Shown here in pieces: positions 16,334 to 25,193 of a DNA stretch of 64,000 nucleotides. Under the pieces are notes generated by a model. That model did no database searches. It was not told the origin of the DNA and saw nothing but the letters and a program-made list of their open reading frames with translations. Position 1 is the stretch's first letter, and every line of letters begins with the position of its first letter. The translations under genes were made by a program, and so were the position numbers. Source of the DNA: Oryzomonas japonica (GTDB lineage Bacteria > Desulfobacterota > Desulfuromonadia > Geobacterales > Pseudopelobacteraceae); NCBI RefSeq assembly GCF_008802365.1, contig NZ_VZQZ01000009.1, forward strand, positions 99,277-163,276. Reading direction: 5' to 3'.

Positions 16334-17773
16334 TTGAAAGCGGCACTGGTGCTTATCATCGGCGGCTGTGCCAGCTTACCCCACAATACTCCCAATACCT
16401 CACCGCGTTCACGCATGCTCGATCCCAATCAGCTGAATGCAGGCAGCACGCTGAAATCGGCCGCAAAACAGCCGACCCCGTGGCCGTCGCAGCAATGGTG
16501 GAAGGCGTATGCCGATCCGCAGCTTGACCGTCTGGTCGAGGAGGCAACCTCCGGGAACCCGAGCATACGCATGGCGCAGGCCCGCGTTGCAAAAGCACAG
16601 GCACTGAGCGGGATTGCGGGATCGGCCCTGCTCCCCTCCCTCCAGGCCGACGCCGCCTTCACCCGGGAGCAGTTCACGGAGCATCAATTCATTCCGCCGC
16701 CCTATGCCGGCAATTGGTCGTGGAACAATCGGGCGACACTCGATCTCTTCTACGAACTCGACCTGTGGGGGAAAAACCGCAAAACACTGGCAGCATCCCT
16801 GGATTACGTCCAGGTGGCAACGGCCGAAGCCCAGGAGATTCGCCTGGCCCTCCAGACAACGATGGTACGGTTTTACGTGCAGCTGTCGCTCCAGCATGTG
16901 TTGTTGGACATCGCCCGCTCGACGCTGCGCCAACGCCAGAATATCTTTGATATCACCCGGAAGCGCCTGACCGCGGGGCTCGCGACGGAACTCGACCTGA
17001 GGCAGACGGAAACGCCGTTGCCGGCGGCACGGGCGGAGATCGAGCGTATTTCCGAGTCGATCGAGTTGTTGCGCAATCAGTTGAGTGCGCTTACCGGCAA
17101 AGGGCCGGGTGATGGGGAGAGTATCCACCGGCCATCCCTGTCCCTCAACGTGCCGATCGGCCTGCCGGCCGTCCTGCCCGCCGATCTGCTGGGACGCCGG
17201 CCCGACGTGGTAGCCCAATGCTGGCTGGTTGAGGCGGCCGGTAACGGGATCGACGTCGCCAAGGCGGCGTTCTACCCGAACATCAACCTTACGGCTTTTG
17301 CCGGGTGGCAGTCCCTCAGCTTTGCCCAATTCCTCTCCCCGGGGTCATTGATCGCAGGCTTCGGCCCGGCAATTTCACTGCCGATCTTCGAAGGCGGGCG
17401 GCTCCGCAGCCAGCTTGCCGTTTCAACTGCCGATTACGACATCGCGGTGGAATCGTACAACAGCACCCTGATCCGGGCCCTGGAAAACGTCGCCAATCAG
17501 ATTGTTACCCTGCGCTCCCTGGAAACGCAGCGCAGGGAGTCGAACAATGCCCATGATCTTGCAAATCGCACCTACGACATAGCGCTCCAGGCCTTCCGTT
17601 CCGGGATGACCGATTACTTCAATGTCCTCAATGCCCAGAACCAGACACTGATCGAAGCCCAGCGCAAGGCGCAGGTGGAGGCGCGCTTTCTCGACGCATA
17701 CGCCGCCTTGATGCAAGCGATCGGAGGAGGAATACCGGTCACGCCGCCACAGGCGAAGGGGATGCAGCAATGA
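16334..17773 (+). CDS. NodT-family outer-membrane efflux lipoprotein
   Basis: A TolC-like outer-membrane channel of 479 aa with lipobox IIGGC and two OEP repeats rich in long helices (ANNLRQ-type segments such as LRQRQNIFDITRKRLTAGLA), with the LLGRRPDVVAQ motif of the NodT class. It exports substrates together with the downstream pump and adaptor. The start is uncertain: the only standard in-frame start is TTG at 16334 without a ribosome site, while AGGAG at 16284-16288 precedes in-frame codons from 16286, including a CTG at 16295. An initiation at CTG or a small sequence error is possible. It overlaps the next gene by ATGA. Confidence 0.9.
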   Translation: MKAALVLIIGGCASLPHNTPNTSPRSRMLDPNQLNAGSTLKSAAKQPTPWPSQQWWKAYADPQLDRLVEEATSGNPSIRMAQARVAKAQALSGIAGSALLPSLQADAAFTREQFTEHQFIPPPYAGNWSWNNRATLDLFYELDLWGKNRKTLAASLDYVQVATAEAQEIRLALQTTMVRFYVQLSLQHVLLDIARSTLRQRQNIFDITRKRLTAGLATELDLRQTETPLPAARAEIERISESIELLRNQLSALTGKGPGDGESIHRPSLSLNVPIGLPAVLPADLLGRRPDVVAQCWLVEAAGNGIDVAKAAFYPNINLTAFAGWQSLSFAQFLSPGSLIAGFGPAISLPIFEGGRLRSQLAVSTADYDIAVESYNSTLIRALENVANQIVTLRSLETQRRESNNAHDLANRTYDIALQAFRSGMTDYFNVLNAQNQTLIEAQRKAQVEARFLDAYAALMQAIGGGIPVTPPQAKGMQQ

Positions 17774-19953
17774 GCGCTTTCGGGGCGGATGCCGTGAAAT
17801 CATCGTTCGGCACGGTATGGCGGGAACTGGTCTTTTGGGGCAGGAGCGACGGCTTGGATTGGATATTCGTGTTCAAGATCATCCTGGCCGCTTTCCTGGC
17901 GATGTGGATATCCATGCAACTACGGCTCGATCAGCCGCGCACGGCCATGATGACCGCGGTCATCGTCATGCAGCAACAAACCGGCCTGGTTCTGGTGAAG
18001 AGCATCTATCGCATCGGCGCCACGATTGCCGGCATTCTCGTCGGTCTCCTGCTTTTGAGCCTGTTCGCCCAGGAGCCGGTGCTCTACGTACTCGGGCTGG
18101 CCGTGTGGGTCGGGCTCTGTACCGCCGGCTCGGCTTTCTACCGCAATTTCAGGTCCTATGGATGCGTCCTGGCCGGGTATTCGGCGGCCATGATGGGCCA
18201 ATTTTCCATACCGGAGCCCACGGCATTCTTCTCCATCGCCTCCACCCGGCTTACCGAGATCACCCTGGGCATCCTGTGTGCCGGCGTCGTCAGCGACGTC
18301 GTCTTCCCGCGGCGCCTTTCCGATGCCATTACCAGTAACGTCCAGAACCGCTACAGGGAATTCATCGCTTTCATCCGGGCATCGCTCTCCGGCGCGGCCG
18401 GACGCGCCGAGCTCGATAGTATGCGACTCCGACTGGTCGGCAATGTGCTTTCGCTCGAATCGATCCGCAGCAATGCGGTCCTGGAAGACCCGGAGATACG
18501 GGGCCGCGATCTCAGGCTGCGGAAGCTCAACAGTGAATTCATGGCGGTAACCACCACCTTCAGTTCCTTCCAGCACCTTTTGAAGAGGCTGACGAAAAAC
18601 GCAACCCCGGCGGGCCAAGCTCTCACCAGCCTGTGGGAATCATTCGGCGAGACGGTCGTTACCAAGGGCGAGATCCCGGCGAATGCCGATGCGGCGCATC
18701 AGGCCGCACGACGAATCGCCGCTTTCCGCGCAGTGCTGGGACGCCGCATCGAGGAAGTGCGGAAAAACATCGCGGCTGATGGTGACCCCCAAACAGTGCT
18801 GGATTTTGCGACAGCCGTGGAACTTCTGCATCGCTTCCTGCGAGAGCTGCATGCTTACACCAGAACCTATGCCACACTGCCAAACGCTGAAAACGAACCG
18901 AATACCCCGGACGATATCGACTTTTCCGTTCGAACTGACCCGGTAGTCGCTCTCTTGTCGGGGGGAAGGGCCTTTGTCGGGATCATCGTGATCGGGTGGT
19001 TCTGGATCGCTTCCGCATGGCCCTATGGTACCAGTGCCCTCACCTTTGTCGCCATCGCAAGCGCCCTGTTCGCCTCGGCCCCCGATCCATCGAGAAACAC
19101 CAACCGGATGTTCATTGGCCACCTGGCCGGCCTCGTTGCCGCATTCGTGTACAAGTTCCTTGTCATGCCCGACATGGACGGATTTGCACTCCTCTGCGCA
19201 AGCATGCTTCCTTTTCTGATGGTCGGGCTGTATATCCGCACCCGACCCGGCCTCGTCGATATCGGCTTCGGTTACACCGTTTTTTTCATCCAGATGACAA
19301 ACCCCAGCAATACCATGCAATTCAACCCGGTGGACTTTATCAATGACGGTTGTGGCGTTCTCGTGGGGGTGGTGGTGGCGGGGGTCATGTACCGCACGAT
19401 GATACCCGTGGCCGGTTCCTGGCTCAAACGGCGCTTGGCCCGCCAGATTCGTCATCAGGTGATCATGGCCTGCTTCGATCCCCTGGCCGGTCTCGGGAAT
19501 CGCTTCGAAAGCAGCACTCGTGATTTGCTGCATAAGCAGGCTGCCGTGCAAAAAATAGAGAACGAGCAAGACCGGCGACTGCTGACCCTGATGTTCTCGG
19601 TCGTCGAAATCGGCCGGGCCGTAATCCATCTGCGCCAGGATGCCGTGGCTCTTCGGATGCCTCAACCGCTGGCCGACAGCGTGCAGGAAAGTCTGTCCGC
19701 CACGGCGCTGTTTTTCAGACGGCCGTCTGCAACCTTTCATGATGCCGCCCTTGACCGCGTGACCAACGCCATCAAAACGATCTGCCTCGAAACAGAATCA
19801 GCAGCATGTGCGTGCCCCCAGAATGTTCTGAATCGCATGCTTACTTCGCTGCACCTCATCCGGACTGCGCTGCTGGACGAGGATGTCCTTGTCGCCGTTA
19901 CGACCGACGGTCCGTCGACCAACCTTTTAGGAGTAATTCCCCATGCCGCGTGA
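17770..19953 (+). CDS. FUSC-family pump (AaeB-like aromatic acid efflux)
   Basis: An inner-membrane protein of 727 aa with two blocks of membrane helices (about 25-185 and 390-540) each followed by a cytosolic domain, the layout of FUSC / YccS / AaeB proteins. In E. coli AaeB with AaeA exports p-hydroxybenzoate and related acids. Here it is the second gene of a NodT-FUSC-DUF1656-HlyD operon, overlapping nodT by four bases and the DUF1656 gene by eleven. It forms the energised pump of a tripartite system; the substrate is not known but aromatic acids are likely. Confidence 0.9.
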   Translation: MSAFGADAVKSSFGTVWRELVFWGRSDGLDWIFVFKIILAAFLAMWISMQLRLDQPRTAMMTAVIVMQQQTGLVLVKSIYRIGATIAGILVGLLLLSLFAQEPVLYVLGLAVWVGLCTAGSAFYRNFRSYGCVLAGYSAAMMGQFSIPEPTAFFSIASTRLTEITLGILCAGVVSDVVFPRRLSDAITSNVQNRYREFIAFIRASLSGAAGRAELDSMRLRLVGNVLSLESIRSNAVLEDPEIRGRDLRLRKLNSEFMAVTTTFSSFQHLLKRLTKNATPAGQALTSLWESFGETVVTKGEIPANADAAHQAARRIAAFRAVLGRRIEEVRKNIAADGDPQTVLDFATAVELLHRFLRELHAYTRTYATLPNAENEPNTPDDIDFSVRTDPVVALLSGGRAFVGIIVIGWFWIASAWPYGTSALTFVAIASALFASAPDPSRNTNRMFIGHLAGLVAAFVYKFLVMPDMDGFALLCASMLPFLMVGLYIRTRPGLVDIGFGYTVFFIQMTNPSNTMQFNPVDFINDGCGVLVGVVVAGVMYRTMIPVAGSWLKRRLARQIRHQVIMACFDPLAGLGNRFESSTRDLLHKQAAVQKIENEQDRRLLTLMFSVVEIGRAVIHLRQDAVALRMPQPLADSVQESLSATALFFRRPSATFHDAALDRVTNAIKTICLETESAACACPQNVLNRMLTSLHLIRTALLDEDVLVAVTTDGPSTNLLGVIPHAA

Positions 19954-20143
19954 ATTTGCCCTGCTTGACGCACTTGTGCCCACCCTGTTCCTCGCATTTC
20001 TGGTGAGCGTCGTTTCCCATACCTTACTGGACAGGATCATGGGGCGATGCGGAGTCTATCGGCATGTTTGGCATCCACCGTTATTCCGGCTCAGCGTCTT
20101 TGTCTGCATCTTCGGCGCGTTCGGGCTGCTGATCCTCCGCTAA
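19943..20143 (+). CDS. DUF1656 (AaeX-like) small membrane protein
   Basis: A 66-aa protein with two hydrophobic segments (LVPTLFLAFLVSVVSH and LFRLSVFVCIFGAFGLLIL) separated by a basic loop with HPPLF, characteristic of DUF1656. Such peptides almost always sit between the FUSC pump and HlyD adaptor genes, as here. The start overlaps the pump gene's end, with TTAGGAGT upstream. Confidence 0.88.
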   Translation: MPREFALLDALVPTLFLAFLVSVVSHTLLDRIMGRCGVYRHVWHPPLFRLSVFVCIFGAFGLLILR

Positions 20144-20186
20144 GGCCGCGGTGCGTTACGACACAATTTAATTAAAGAGGTTTCCC

Positions 20187-21080
20187 ATGAAGCTAAGGCC
20201 GTTGTTTCAACTTACGTGCACGATTCTCATTCTTGCTGCAGCCGTGCTGTTCAGCAGAGCGTTGTGGAATAGATACATGAACTCCCCCTGGACCCGCGAC
20301 GGAAGGGTTCGCGCCGACGTGATCAAGGTCGCGGCCGACGTGTCCGGCATTGTTGTGCATGTTGCTGTCAAGGATAACCAGTTGGTTCACAAGGGGGACC
20401 TCCTGTTCACCGTTGACCGGGAACGCTACCGCTTGGCATGGGACAGGGCCAATGCCGTCCTTGCGGCCCGCAAAGCGGATATGTCGATGCGACAGCAGGA
20501 AGCGCGGCGACGCGAGGGCTTGGAAAACGTCGTAGTTTCCACCGAAATCCTTGAAAATTCCAGGTCTCAGGCCGATTCTGCCGCGGCGCTGTATCAGGAG
20601 GCCCTGGTGATGGCGGAAACGGCAAAACTGAACCTCAACCGTACGGAAGTGCGCTCACCGGTGGAGGGCTACATCACGAACCTGGGCGTTCATCCCGGTG
20701 ACTTTGCGACGGCAGGGGAGGCAAAGCTGGCCGTTATCGACAGGAATTCGTTCTGGGTCTACGGCTACTTCGAGGAGACAAAACTCCACCTGCTGCACCT
20801 GGGGGATCAGGTCGATATCCGTCTTCTGGGCAACGCACCGGTTCTGAAAGGACATATCGAGAGCCTGGCCCGCGGCATCTCCGACCATGATAATCCCACG
20901 AGCCGCGAACTCCTCTCCGACGTAAATCCTGTTTTCAACTGGGTGCGGCTGGCACAGCGGCTCCCGGTACGGATCCGGCTCGATCCGCTTCCCGCGGGAG
21001 TTCAGATCGCAGCCGGCATGACCTGTACCGTCATCGTGTGCCCCACCCTTCCTCCCCAAAAGGCCGCATCGTCCCACTAG
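20187..21080 (+). CDS. HlyD-family membrane-fusion protein (AaeA-like)
   Basis: Periplasmic adaptor of 297 aa: N-terminal membrane anchor (residues 8-27), the conserved YMNSPWTRDGRVRADV start of the lipoyl half, a helical hairpin, and RTEVRSPVEGYI closing the barrel. Bridges the FUSC pump to the NodT channel. Ribosome site AGAGG 6 nt upstream. Last gene of the sigma-54-driven operon. Confidence 0.92.
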   Translation: MKLRPLFQLTCTILILAAAVLFSRALWNRYMNSPWTRDGRVRADVIKVAADVSGIVVHVAVKDNQLVHKGDLLFTVDRERYRLAWDRANAVLAARKADMSMRQQEARRREGLENVVVSTEILENSRSQADSAAALYQEALVMAETAKLNLNRTEVRSPVEGYITNLGVHPGDFATAGEAKLAVIDRNSFWVYGYFEETKLHLLHLGDQVDIRLLGNAPVLKGHIESLARGISDHDNPTSRELLSDVNPVFNWVRLAQRLPVRIRLDPLPAGVQIAAGMTCTVIVCPTLPPQKAASSH

Positions 21081-21246
21081 CATTCTGTTCGGATGATCCG
21101 CGGGCTCCTCTCGTAGCGGCCAGTTTCCCCATCGGGCAACTGGCCGCGAAATTCTTGTATATTCATGGTATGCCCTTCCTTGAGGAACATGCCGCAACAA
21201 CCGGATGACAAGGTAATAATCTGCCGTCAAAGGCCCCAATGACGCG

Positions 21247-21281
21247 AAAGCCTTCTCGTTATGACACCACGAGAAGGCTTT
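21247..21281. terminator. Hairpin between convergent operons
   Basis: AAAGCCTTCTCG / CGAGAAGGCTTT, a perfect 12-bp stem with an 11-base loop, lies between the efflux operon and the convergent satP gene. No long T-run follows on either strand, so terminator function is likely but not certain. Confidence 0.55.
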
Positions 21282-21319
21282 GGAATTCGGCATGAAGAAG
21301 GACCCGACGAACTGCGATT

Positions 21320-21931
21320 TTAGCCCGGTTGCCGGACCAGTCCAAGAGGGGCGACCGTTCTGCCATAGACCTCGTTAATCACCTGCGCCAGTCCGGCGTA
21401 CACGGCAGATATGCCGCAAAATATTCCTTCGCAGCCGGCAATGAATTTAATCATGTGATTTCCGGTCATATCTCCGGCCGCAAGGAGAAAAAACAGTACC
21501 GTCAACGAACCGAACACGACCTGCATGGCCCGGTTCATTCGAAAGGTGCCGATAAAGAGAACGCCGGTAAAAACACCCCACATCACGAGGTAGGCGGTCA
21601 TTGCCGAGTCGCCAGGCGCCTGGATGCCTCCCGTCTTGGGCAGGATGATCAGGGCCACCAGGGTCAGCCAGAAAAGGCCGTAGGATGTAAATGCGGTCGC
21701 ACCAAAGGTATTGTTTTTCTTCCATTCCATAATGCCGACAATGATCTGACCGAGGCCTCCGTAAAAGATGCCCATACTGAGTATCATGGAATCCATGGGA
21801 AACAGCCCCGCATTGTGCAGGTTAAGCAGAATGGTCGTCATGCCGAAGCCGAGCAGTCCGAGGGGGGCCGGATTTGCCGTAGTGTCGTTGATTGCAACAA
21901 CGTTGGCAGCATCTTGCGTGTTTGCGGTCAT
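21320..21931 (-). CDS. satP: Acetate uptake transporter (SatP/YaaH, GPR1/FUN34 family)
   Basis: A 203-aa inner-membrane protein with six helices and the family signature near the N-terminus ([19 protein letters not shown]). It moves acetate (and succinate in E. coli). The start at 21931 is chosen over an upstream one at 21982 because GGGAG precedes it and the family motif begins soon after. It follows the acetate CoA-transferase gene by 68 bp and is probably co-transcribed, pairing uptake with activation. Confidence 0.92.
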   Translation of the reverse strand: MTANTQDAANVVAINDTTANPAPLGLLGFGMTTILLNLHNAGLFPMDSMILSMGIFYGGLGQIIVGIMEWKKNNTFGATAFTSYGLFWLTLVALIILPKTGGIQAPGDSAMTAYLVMWGVFTGVLFIGTFRMNRAMQVVFGSLTVLFFLLAAGDMTGNHMIKFIAGCEGIFCGISAVYAGLAQVINEVYGRTVAPLGLVRQPG

Positions 21932-21999
21932 ATCAATGAGTCTCCCTTTATGTCGTTGTTGTGCGAAGTCCTGCTTGACCATCCATCCGTGCCCTGATC

Positions 22000-23595
22000 T
22001 TATTCACACAAATCTATTTTCACGTCCCAGTTCTTTATTTTCATGGTGCCGTTTTGGGCCAGATTCAGCTGCATCTTGAAGGCCTTATCCCACAACTGGG
22101 GTTCATGGCCGACTTTCCGTGCGATACAATCTTTGGTCGCAATCTCCAGGTACTCGGAGAGGATCGGCTTATAGTCGGGATGGGCGCATTTTTCGATGAT
22201 GCGTTTTGCCCGCTCTTTCGGAGCCATCCCCCGCACATCGGCCAGTCCCTGCTCGGTTACCACACAGTCGAGATCATGTTCGGTGTGGTCGATATGGGAG
22301 CAGTGGGGCACAACGCAGGTGATACCGTTCGGATCGGTTTTTGATGGCCGGCTGGACGGGGTATGCATGATCTTCAGGAAACCGTTGCGCAGAAAATCGC
22401 CGGAACCGCCGATCCCGTTGATCATCCTGGTTCCGCCGACCAAGGTGGAGTTGGCGTGGGCGTAGATATCGATCTCCACCGGGGTATTCATGGCGATGAC
22501 CCCCAGGCGCCGGATCGGTTCCGGTGCGTTGGAGACCGCAAGCGGCCGCAGGAGGATCTTCCCGGAATATTTGTCCATGTTGGCAAAGAAGCGCGGGAAG
22601 CCTTCATCTTTTGAGAGGGAGAGCGAACAGGATGAAGCGCAATCCAGCTTGCCCGAGTCGATCAGATCCAGCATGGTGTCCTGCAACACTTCGGTGTAGA
22701 CACTGAGGTTGGTGAACGGCCCCTTGGCCAAGCCGCCGATAACCGCATTGGCGATGGACCCGACCCCGGACTGGAGCGGCAGGAGGTTCTTTGGCAGCCG
22801 CCCTGCCTTTACTTCATGGGTAAAGAAGTCAATGATATGGTTTGCTATCGCCTCGGATGTCGTGTCCTGTTCGGAAAAGGCGCGCCCGTTGTCGCGATAT
22901 CGTGATTCCACGACCGCAATGATCTTGGCCGGATCACACGGGACGTAGCTGGTGCCGATCCTTGAATCCGCCCTGGTGATATCGAGGACCTGACGGTGCG
23001 GGGGGGTGTTGCAGACGATGTTGTCATGCATACCCTCAAAGGACGGTTGCCCCAAATTGACCTCGACGATGACGCGATCACACGCCATGAGGATTTCCGG
23101 GATAACCCCGCCGGATGATGTCGGTACAAGCCCGCCATCTTCCGTGATGGCGGAGACCTCGATAATGGCCAGGTCCAACTTTCCGCTTTGAGTATCCTTG
23201 GTATAAAACCCATAGCCGAGATCCTGGGCAAACAGGGAGAGGTGTTTGTCGCCCATCCGGATACGCCCCTCATTGATGCCCGCCGCAATGTTCTTGCCGG
23301 TCTGGTAGGGCCAGCGCCGGTCAATCATATCGAGGGTCGCCCAGCGGTCCTCCGTTTCCGCACCGACGGATGCGCCGCTGAAGATACTAAACCGCATTTT
23401 ACCCTGAAGATTGTTCTTTTCCACATGGTCCGCAAGGGCGATCGGTACCGCCTTGGGATAGCCTGCCGGGGTGAAACCGGACCAGCCAAGACTCATCCCA
23501 TCCTTGAAAAACTGGATGGTTTCCTCCGGTTTCATCACCCGGTCCAACAGCGATCTACAGCGTACCCGTTCTTGCAACGTCCCGTATTCAGGCAT
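22000..23595 (-). CDS. Acetyl-CoA hydrolase/transferase (succinyl-CoA:acetate CoA-transferase type)
   Basis: A 531-aa cytosolic enzyme of the Ach1/AarC/Ato family. It shows the glycine-rich [11 protein letters not shown] loop, the [11 protein letters not shown] segment that carries the catalytic Glu in this family, and the C-terminal [11 protein letters not shown]. In Geobacter such enzymes activate acetate with succinyl-CoA to feed the TCA cycle. Neighbours are an acetate transporter and a GntR regulator, supporting this role. Confidence 0.92.
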   Translation of the reverse strand: MPEYGTLQERVRCRSLLDRVMKPEETIQFFKDGMSLGWSGFTPAGYPKAVPIALADHVEKNNLQGKMRFSIFSGASVGAETEDRWATLDMIDRRWPYQTGKNIAAGINEGRIRMGDKHLSLFAQDLGYGFYTKDTQSGKLDLAIIEVSAITEDGGLVPTSSGGVIPEILMACDRVIVEVNLGQPSFEGMHDNIVCNTPPHRQVLDITRADSRIGTSYVPCDPAKIIAVVESRYRDNGRAFSEQDTTSEAIANHIIDFFTHEVKAGRLPKNLLPLQSGVGSIANAVIGGLAKGPFTNLSVYTEVLQDTMLDLIDSGKLDCASSCSLSLSKDEGFPRFFANMDKYSGKILLRPLAVSNAPEPIRRLGVIAMNTPVEIDIYAHANSTLVGGTRMINGIGGSGDFLRNGFLKIMHTPSSRPSKTDPNGITCVVPHCSHIDHTEHDLDCVVTEQGLADVRGMAPKERAKRIIEKCAHPDYKPILSEYLEIATKDCIARKVGHEPQLWDKAFKMQLNLAQNGTMKIKNWDVKIDLCE

Positions 23596-23619
23596 GTTTC
23601 GCCTCCCGTTCTATTTTGG

Positions 23620-23627
23620 TGTATACA
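23620..23627. promoter_or_regulatory. TGTATACA palindrome upstream of the CoA-transferase
   Basis: TGTATACA sits 25 bp before the CoA-transferase start and shares the TGT-N2-ACA form with the TGTCGACA sites near the GntR gene. A possible GntR operator for the acetate genes. Confidence 0.35.
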
Positions 23628-23766
23628 ACAAAGCAACTAATAAACTGCGGCTGAATTCAAGCAGATCAATATGCTGGTGCATCGGCGGAAATCCTCAATC
23701 ATCCGCTTGCGTGTTTGTTGTTCTGAGGCGATTGCCCGCCTGAAAAGGTTCCCCGCGGAGTTTTGA

Positions 23767-24471
23767 TCAGCCTTTGTCCGCCCCCTTGGTCATCGCATTC
23801 TTGTGCCGTTCCTCAACGTTTATGCGTGCGGTTCTTATGTGGCGACGCATCAGGAGGTCGGCAAGCTCGGAATCCCGCTCTTCGATTGCATCAACGATGC
23901 GGCGATGCTCTTTCAAGGCCAGATAGGGCCGGGGACTTGCCGTGCTGAACTGATACCGGTACATGCGGATCAACTGGTAAAGACCGCCATCGAGGATGAC
24001 GAGAAGTTTTTTGTTGCGGCTCCCCTGCAAAATCCGGTAATGGAAGTCAAGCTCGCCTTCTTTCTGATAATAGGAGAGCCCATGGTCCTCCTCGATACTC
24101 TTCTCATGCTCATCAAGAAGCCTTCTCAGCTCTCCGATTTCATCCCCCGTCATGTTTTGGGCGGCGAGACTGCACGCCAACCCTCCCAGAACTTCACGGA
24201 TCTGGTAGGTATCAATCAGTTCCTCATAAGAAAACGATATGACCCTTGCCCCATGGTTTGGCGACCGAACGATGAGATGCCGTTCTTCAAGGCGGCTCAA
24301 AGCTTCGCGTAAGGTCCCGCGACTGACACCATACGCCTTGGCCAGTTCCGGTTCTGAAATTTTGCTCCCCGCGGGGATCTCTCCCTTGATTATCGAATCC
24401 TGCAGCAGATCAAAAATACGATCGGTCAGGGGGGCTGATAGCGGGCTCGTTTCGTTACTTAACGTGGTCAT
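23767..24471 (-). CDS. GntR-family (FadR subfamily) regulator
   Basis: A 234-aa protein with an N-terminal winged helix (PELAKAYGVSRGTLREALSRL, about residues 40-70) and a helical FCD ligand-binding domain (about 90-215, with ELDFHYRI and EHRRIVDAI, whose His residues often hold a metal). It probably senses an organic acid and controls itself and the adjacent acetate-CoA-transferase and satP genes. Two TGTCGACA palindromes lie in its upstream region, typical of operators for this subfamily. Confidence 0.9.
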   Translation of the reverse strand: MTTLSNETSPLSAPLTDRIFDLLQDSIIKGEIPAGSKISEPELAKAYGVSRGTLREALSRLEERHLIVRSPNHGARVISFSYEELIDTYQIREVLGGLACSLAAQNMTGDEIGELRRLLDEHEKSIEEDHGLSYYQKEGELDFHYRILQGSRNKKLLVILDGGLYQLIRMYRYQFSTASPRPYLALKEHRRIVDAIEERDSELADLLMRRHIRTARINVEERHKNAMTKGADKG

Positions 24472-24473
24472 AC

Positions 24474-24543
24474 TGTCGACACCTCTCTCTTTTAAGAAAT
24501 ACTATACCTCAAAAAACGTCTTATCAAGACAATTATGTCGACA
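24474..24543. promoter_or_regulatory. Two TGTCGACA operators of the GntR regulator
   Basis: Identical palindromes TGTCGACA at 24474-24481 and 24536-24543, 62 bp apart, the first directly at the gntR start. Their spacing of about six helical turns would suit DNA looping. Confidence 0.65.
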
Positions 24544-24708
24544 CTTTTATTTTAAATAAAAAAATATGTTTTTGTTGAATTTGCAAGGTGAACTCCTGGC
24601 CGCGATCCAGGAGTCATCCGGCGGACCGGTGGCGAGAGAGATGGCCACTATCCGAAAGATAAGGATATTTTGGTTACCGACGTTTACGGCGGGTGCGTCA
24701 AATAAACC

Positions 24709-24754
24709 TTATTCTTAGAATAAAATTGACAACGCCCCATGGAACTGGTAGAAA
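24709..24754 (+). promoter_or_regulatory. Promoter of the tandem riboswitch leader, with upstream palindrome
   Basis: TTGACA (24726-24731) and TAGAAA (24749-24754) are spaced by 17 bp, a good sigma-70 promoter facing the riboswitches. The perfect dyad TTATTCTTAGAATAA (24709-24723) ends 2 bp before the -35 box and may be a regulator site. Confidence 0.7.
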
Positions 24755-24770
24755 GGCCCAAATTTTAGAG

Positions 24771-24854
24771 ATAGACGATAATACTTAACCATTCGCAAGG
24801 ATGGGGCGGAAAGCCTATAGGGTCTTACTGAGACAGCCGGGTTGCCGAAATATC
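24771..24854 (+). ncRNA. GEMM-I riboswitch aptamer (copy 2, first of tandem pair)
   Basis: It carries the same core as copies 1 and 3: ACCATTCGCAAGGATGGG, GCGGAAAGCC, GGTCTTACTGAGAC and GCCGGGTTGCCG. A strong intrinsic terminator follows directly. Together with copy 3 it forms a tandem leader for the L,D-transpeptidase gene at 25194. Confidence 0.9.
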
Positions 24855-24884
24855 ACGAGATATTCGGCAACCCGGCTTTTTTTT
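24836..24884 (+). terminator. Terminator of riboswitch copy 2
   Basis: GCCGGGTTGCCGAAATATC pairs with GATATTCGGCAACCCGGC across an ACGA loop, followed by eight T (24877-24884). The 5' arm is shared with the aptamer's 3' part. Confidence 0.92.
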
Positions 24885-24997
24885 GTCATCAAAACAGCAC
24901 TGGAGGTCGAGTCAACACGAGGTGCATCTTTATAGGGCGTCGTCGTATGCCGGTTCGCGTCGGTGGCGGAAAACGGCATACACCTGCTTGGTGGTAC

Positions 24998-25073
24998 ACG
25001 ATAATACTCAACCATCCGCGAGGATGGGGCGGAAAGCCTACAGGGTCTCACTGAGACAGCCGGGTTGCCGAAA
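24998..25073 (+). ncRNA. GEMM-I riboswitch aptamer (copy 3, second of tandem pair)
   Basis: Core: ACCATCCGCGAGGATGGG, GCGGAAAGCC, GGTCTCACTGAGAC and GCCGGGTTGCCG. It lies 113 bp after the terminator of copy 2 and about 120 bp before the L,D-transpeptidase start. The intervening 24885-24997 holds a weak hairpin (TATGCCG ... CGGCATA) and no convincing gene. Confidence 0.9.
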
Positions 25074-25102
25074 TTCACCTCTTTTCCGGCCCCGGCTTTT
25101 TT
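25059..25102 (+). terminator. Terminator of riboswitch copy 3
   Basis: GCCGGG (25059-25064) pairs with CCCGGC (25091-25096) and the inner GCCG with CGGC, followed by six T (25097-25102). The stem is shorter and less perfect than in copies 1 and 2, so its switching threshold may differ. Confidence 0.8.
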
Positions 25103-25193
25103 GTGCCCGGACCCGGACATTGCGGCCTTCCCCCCAAGGGGAAGCTGTTGTCAGCATAACGTATAGACCAGTGAGAAAGGTATCATATTACCC

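Noticed and set aside
21119..21147. CGGCCAGTT ... AACTGGCCG hairpin downstream of the efflux operon
   Set aside because: A 9-bp stem without a T-run; could be a minor terminator but the longer hairpin at 21247 is a better candidate.
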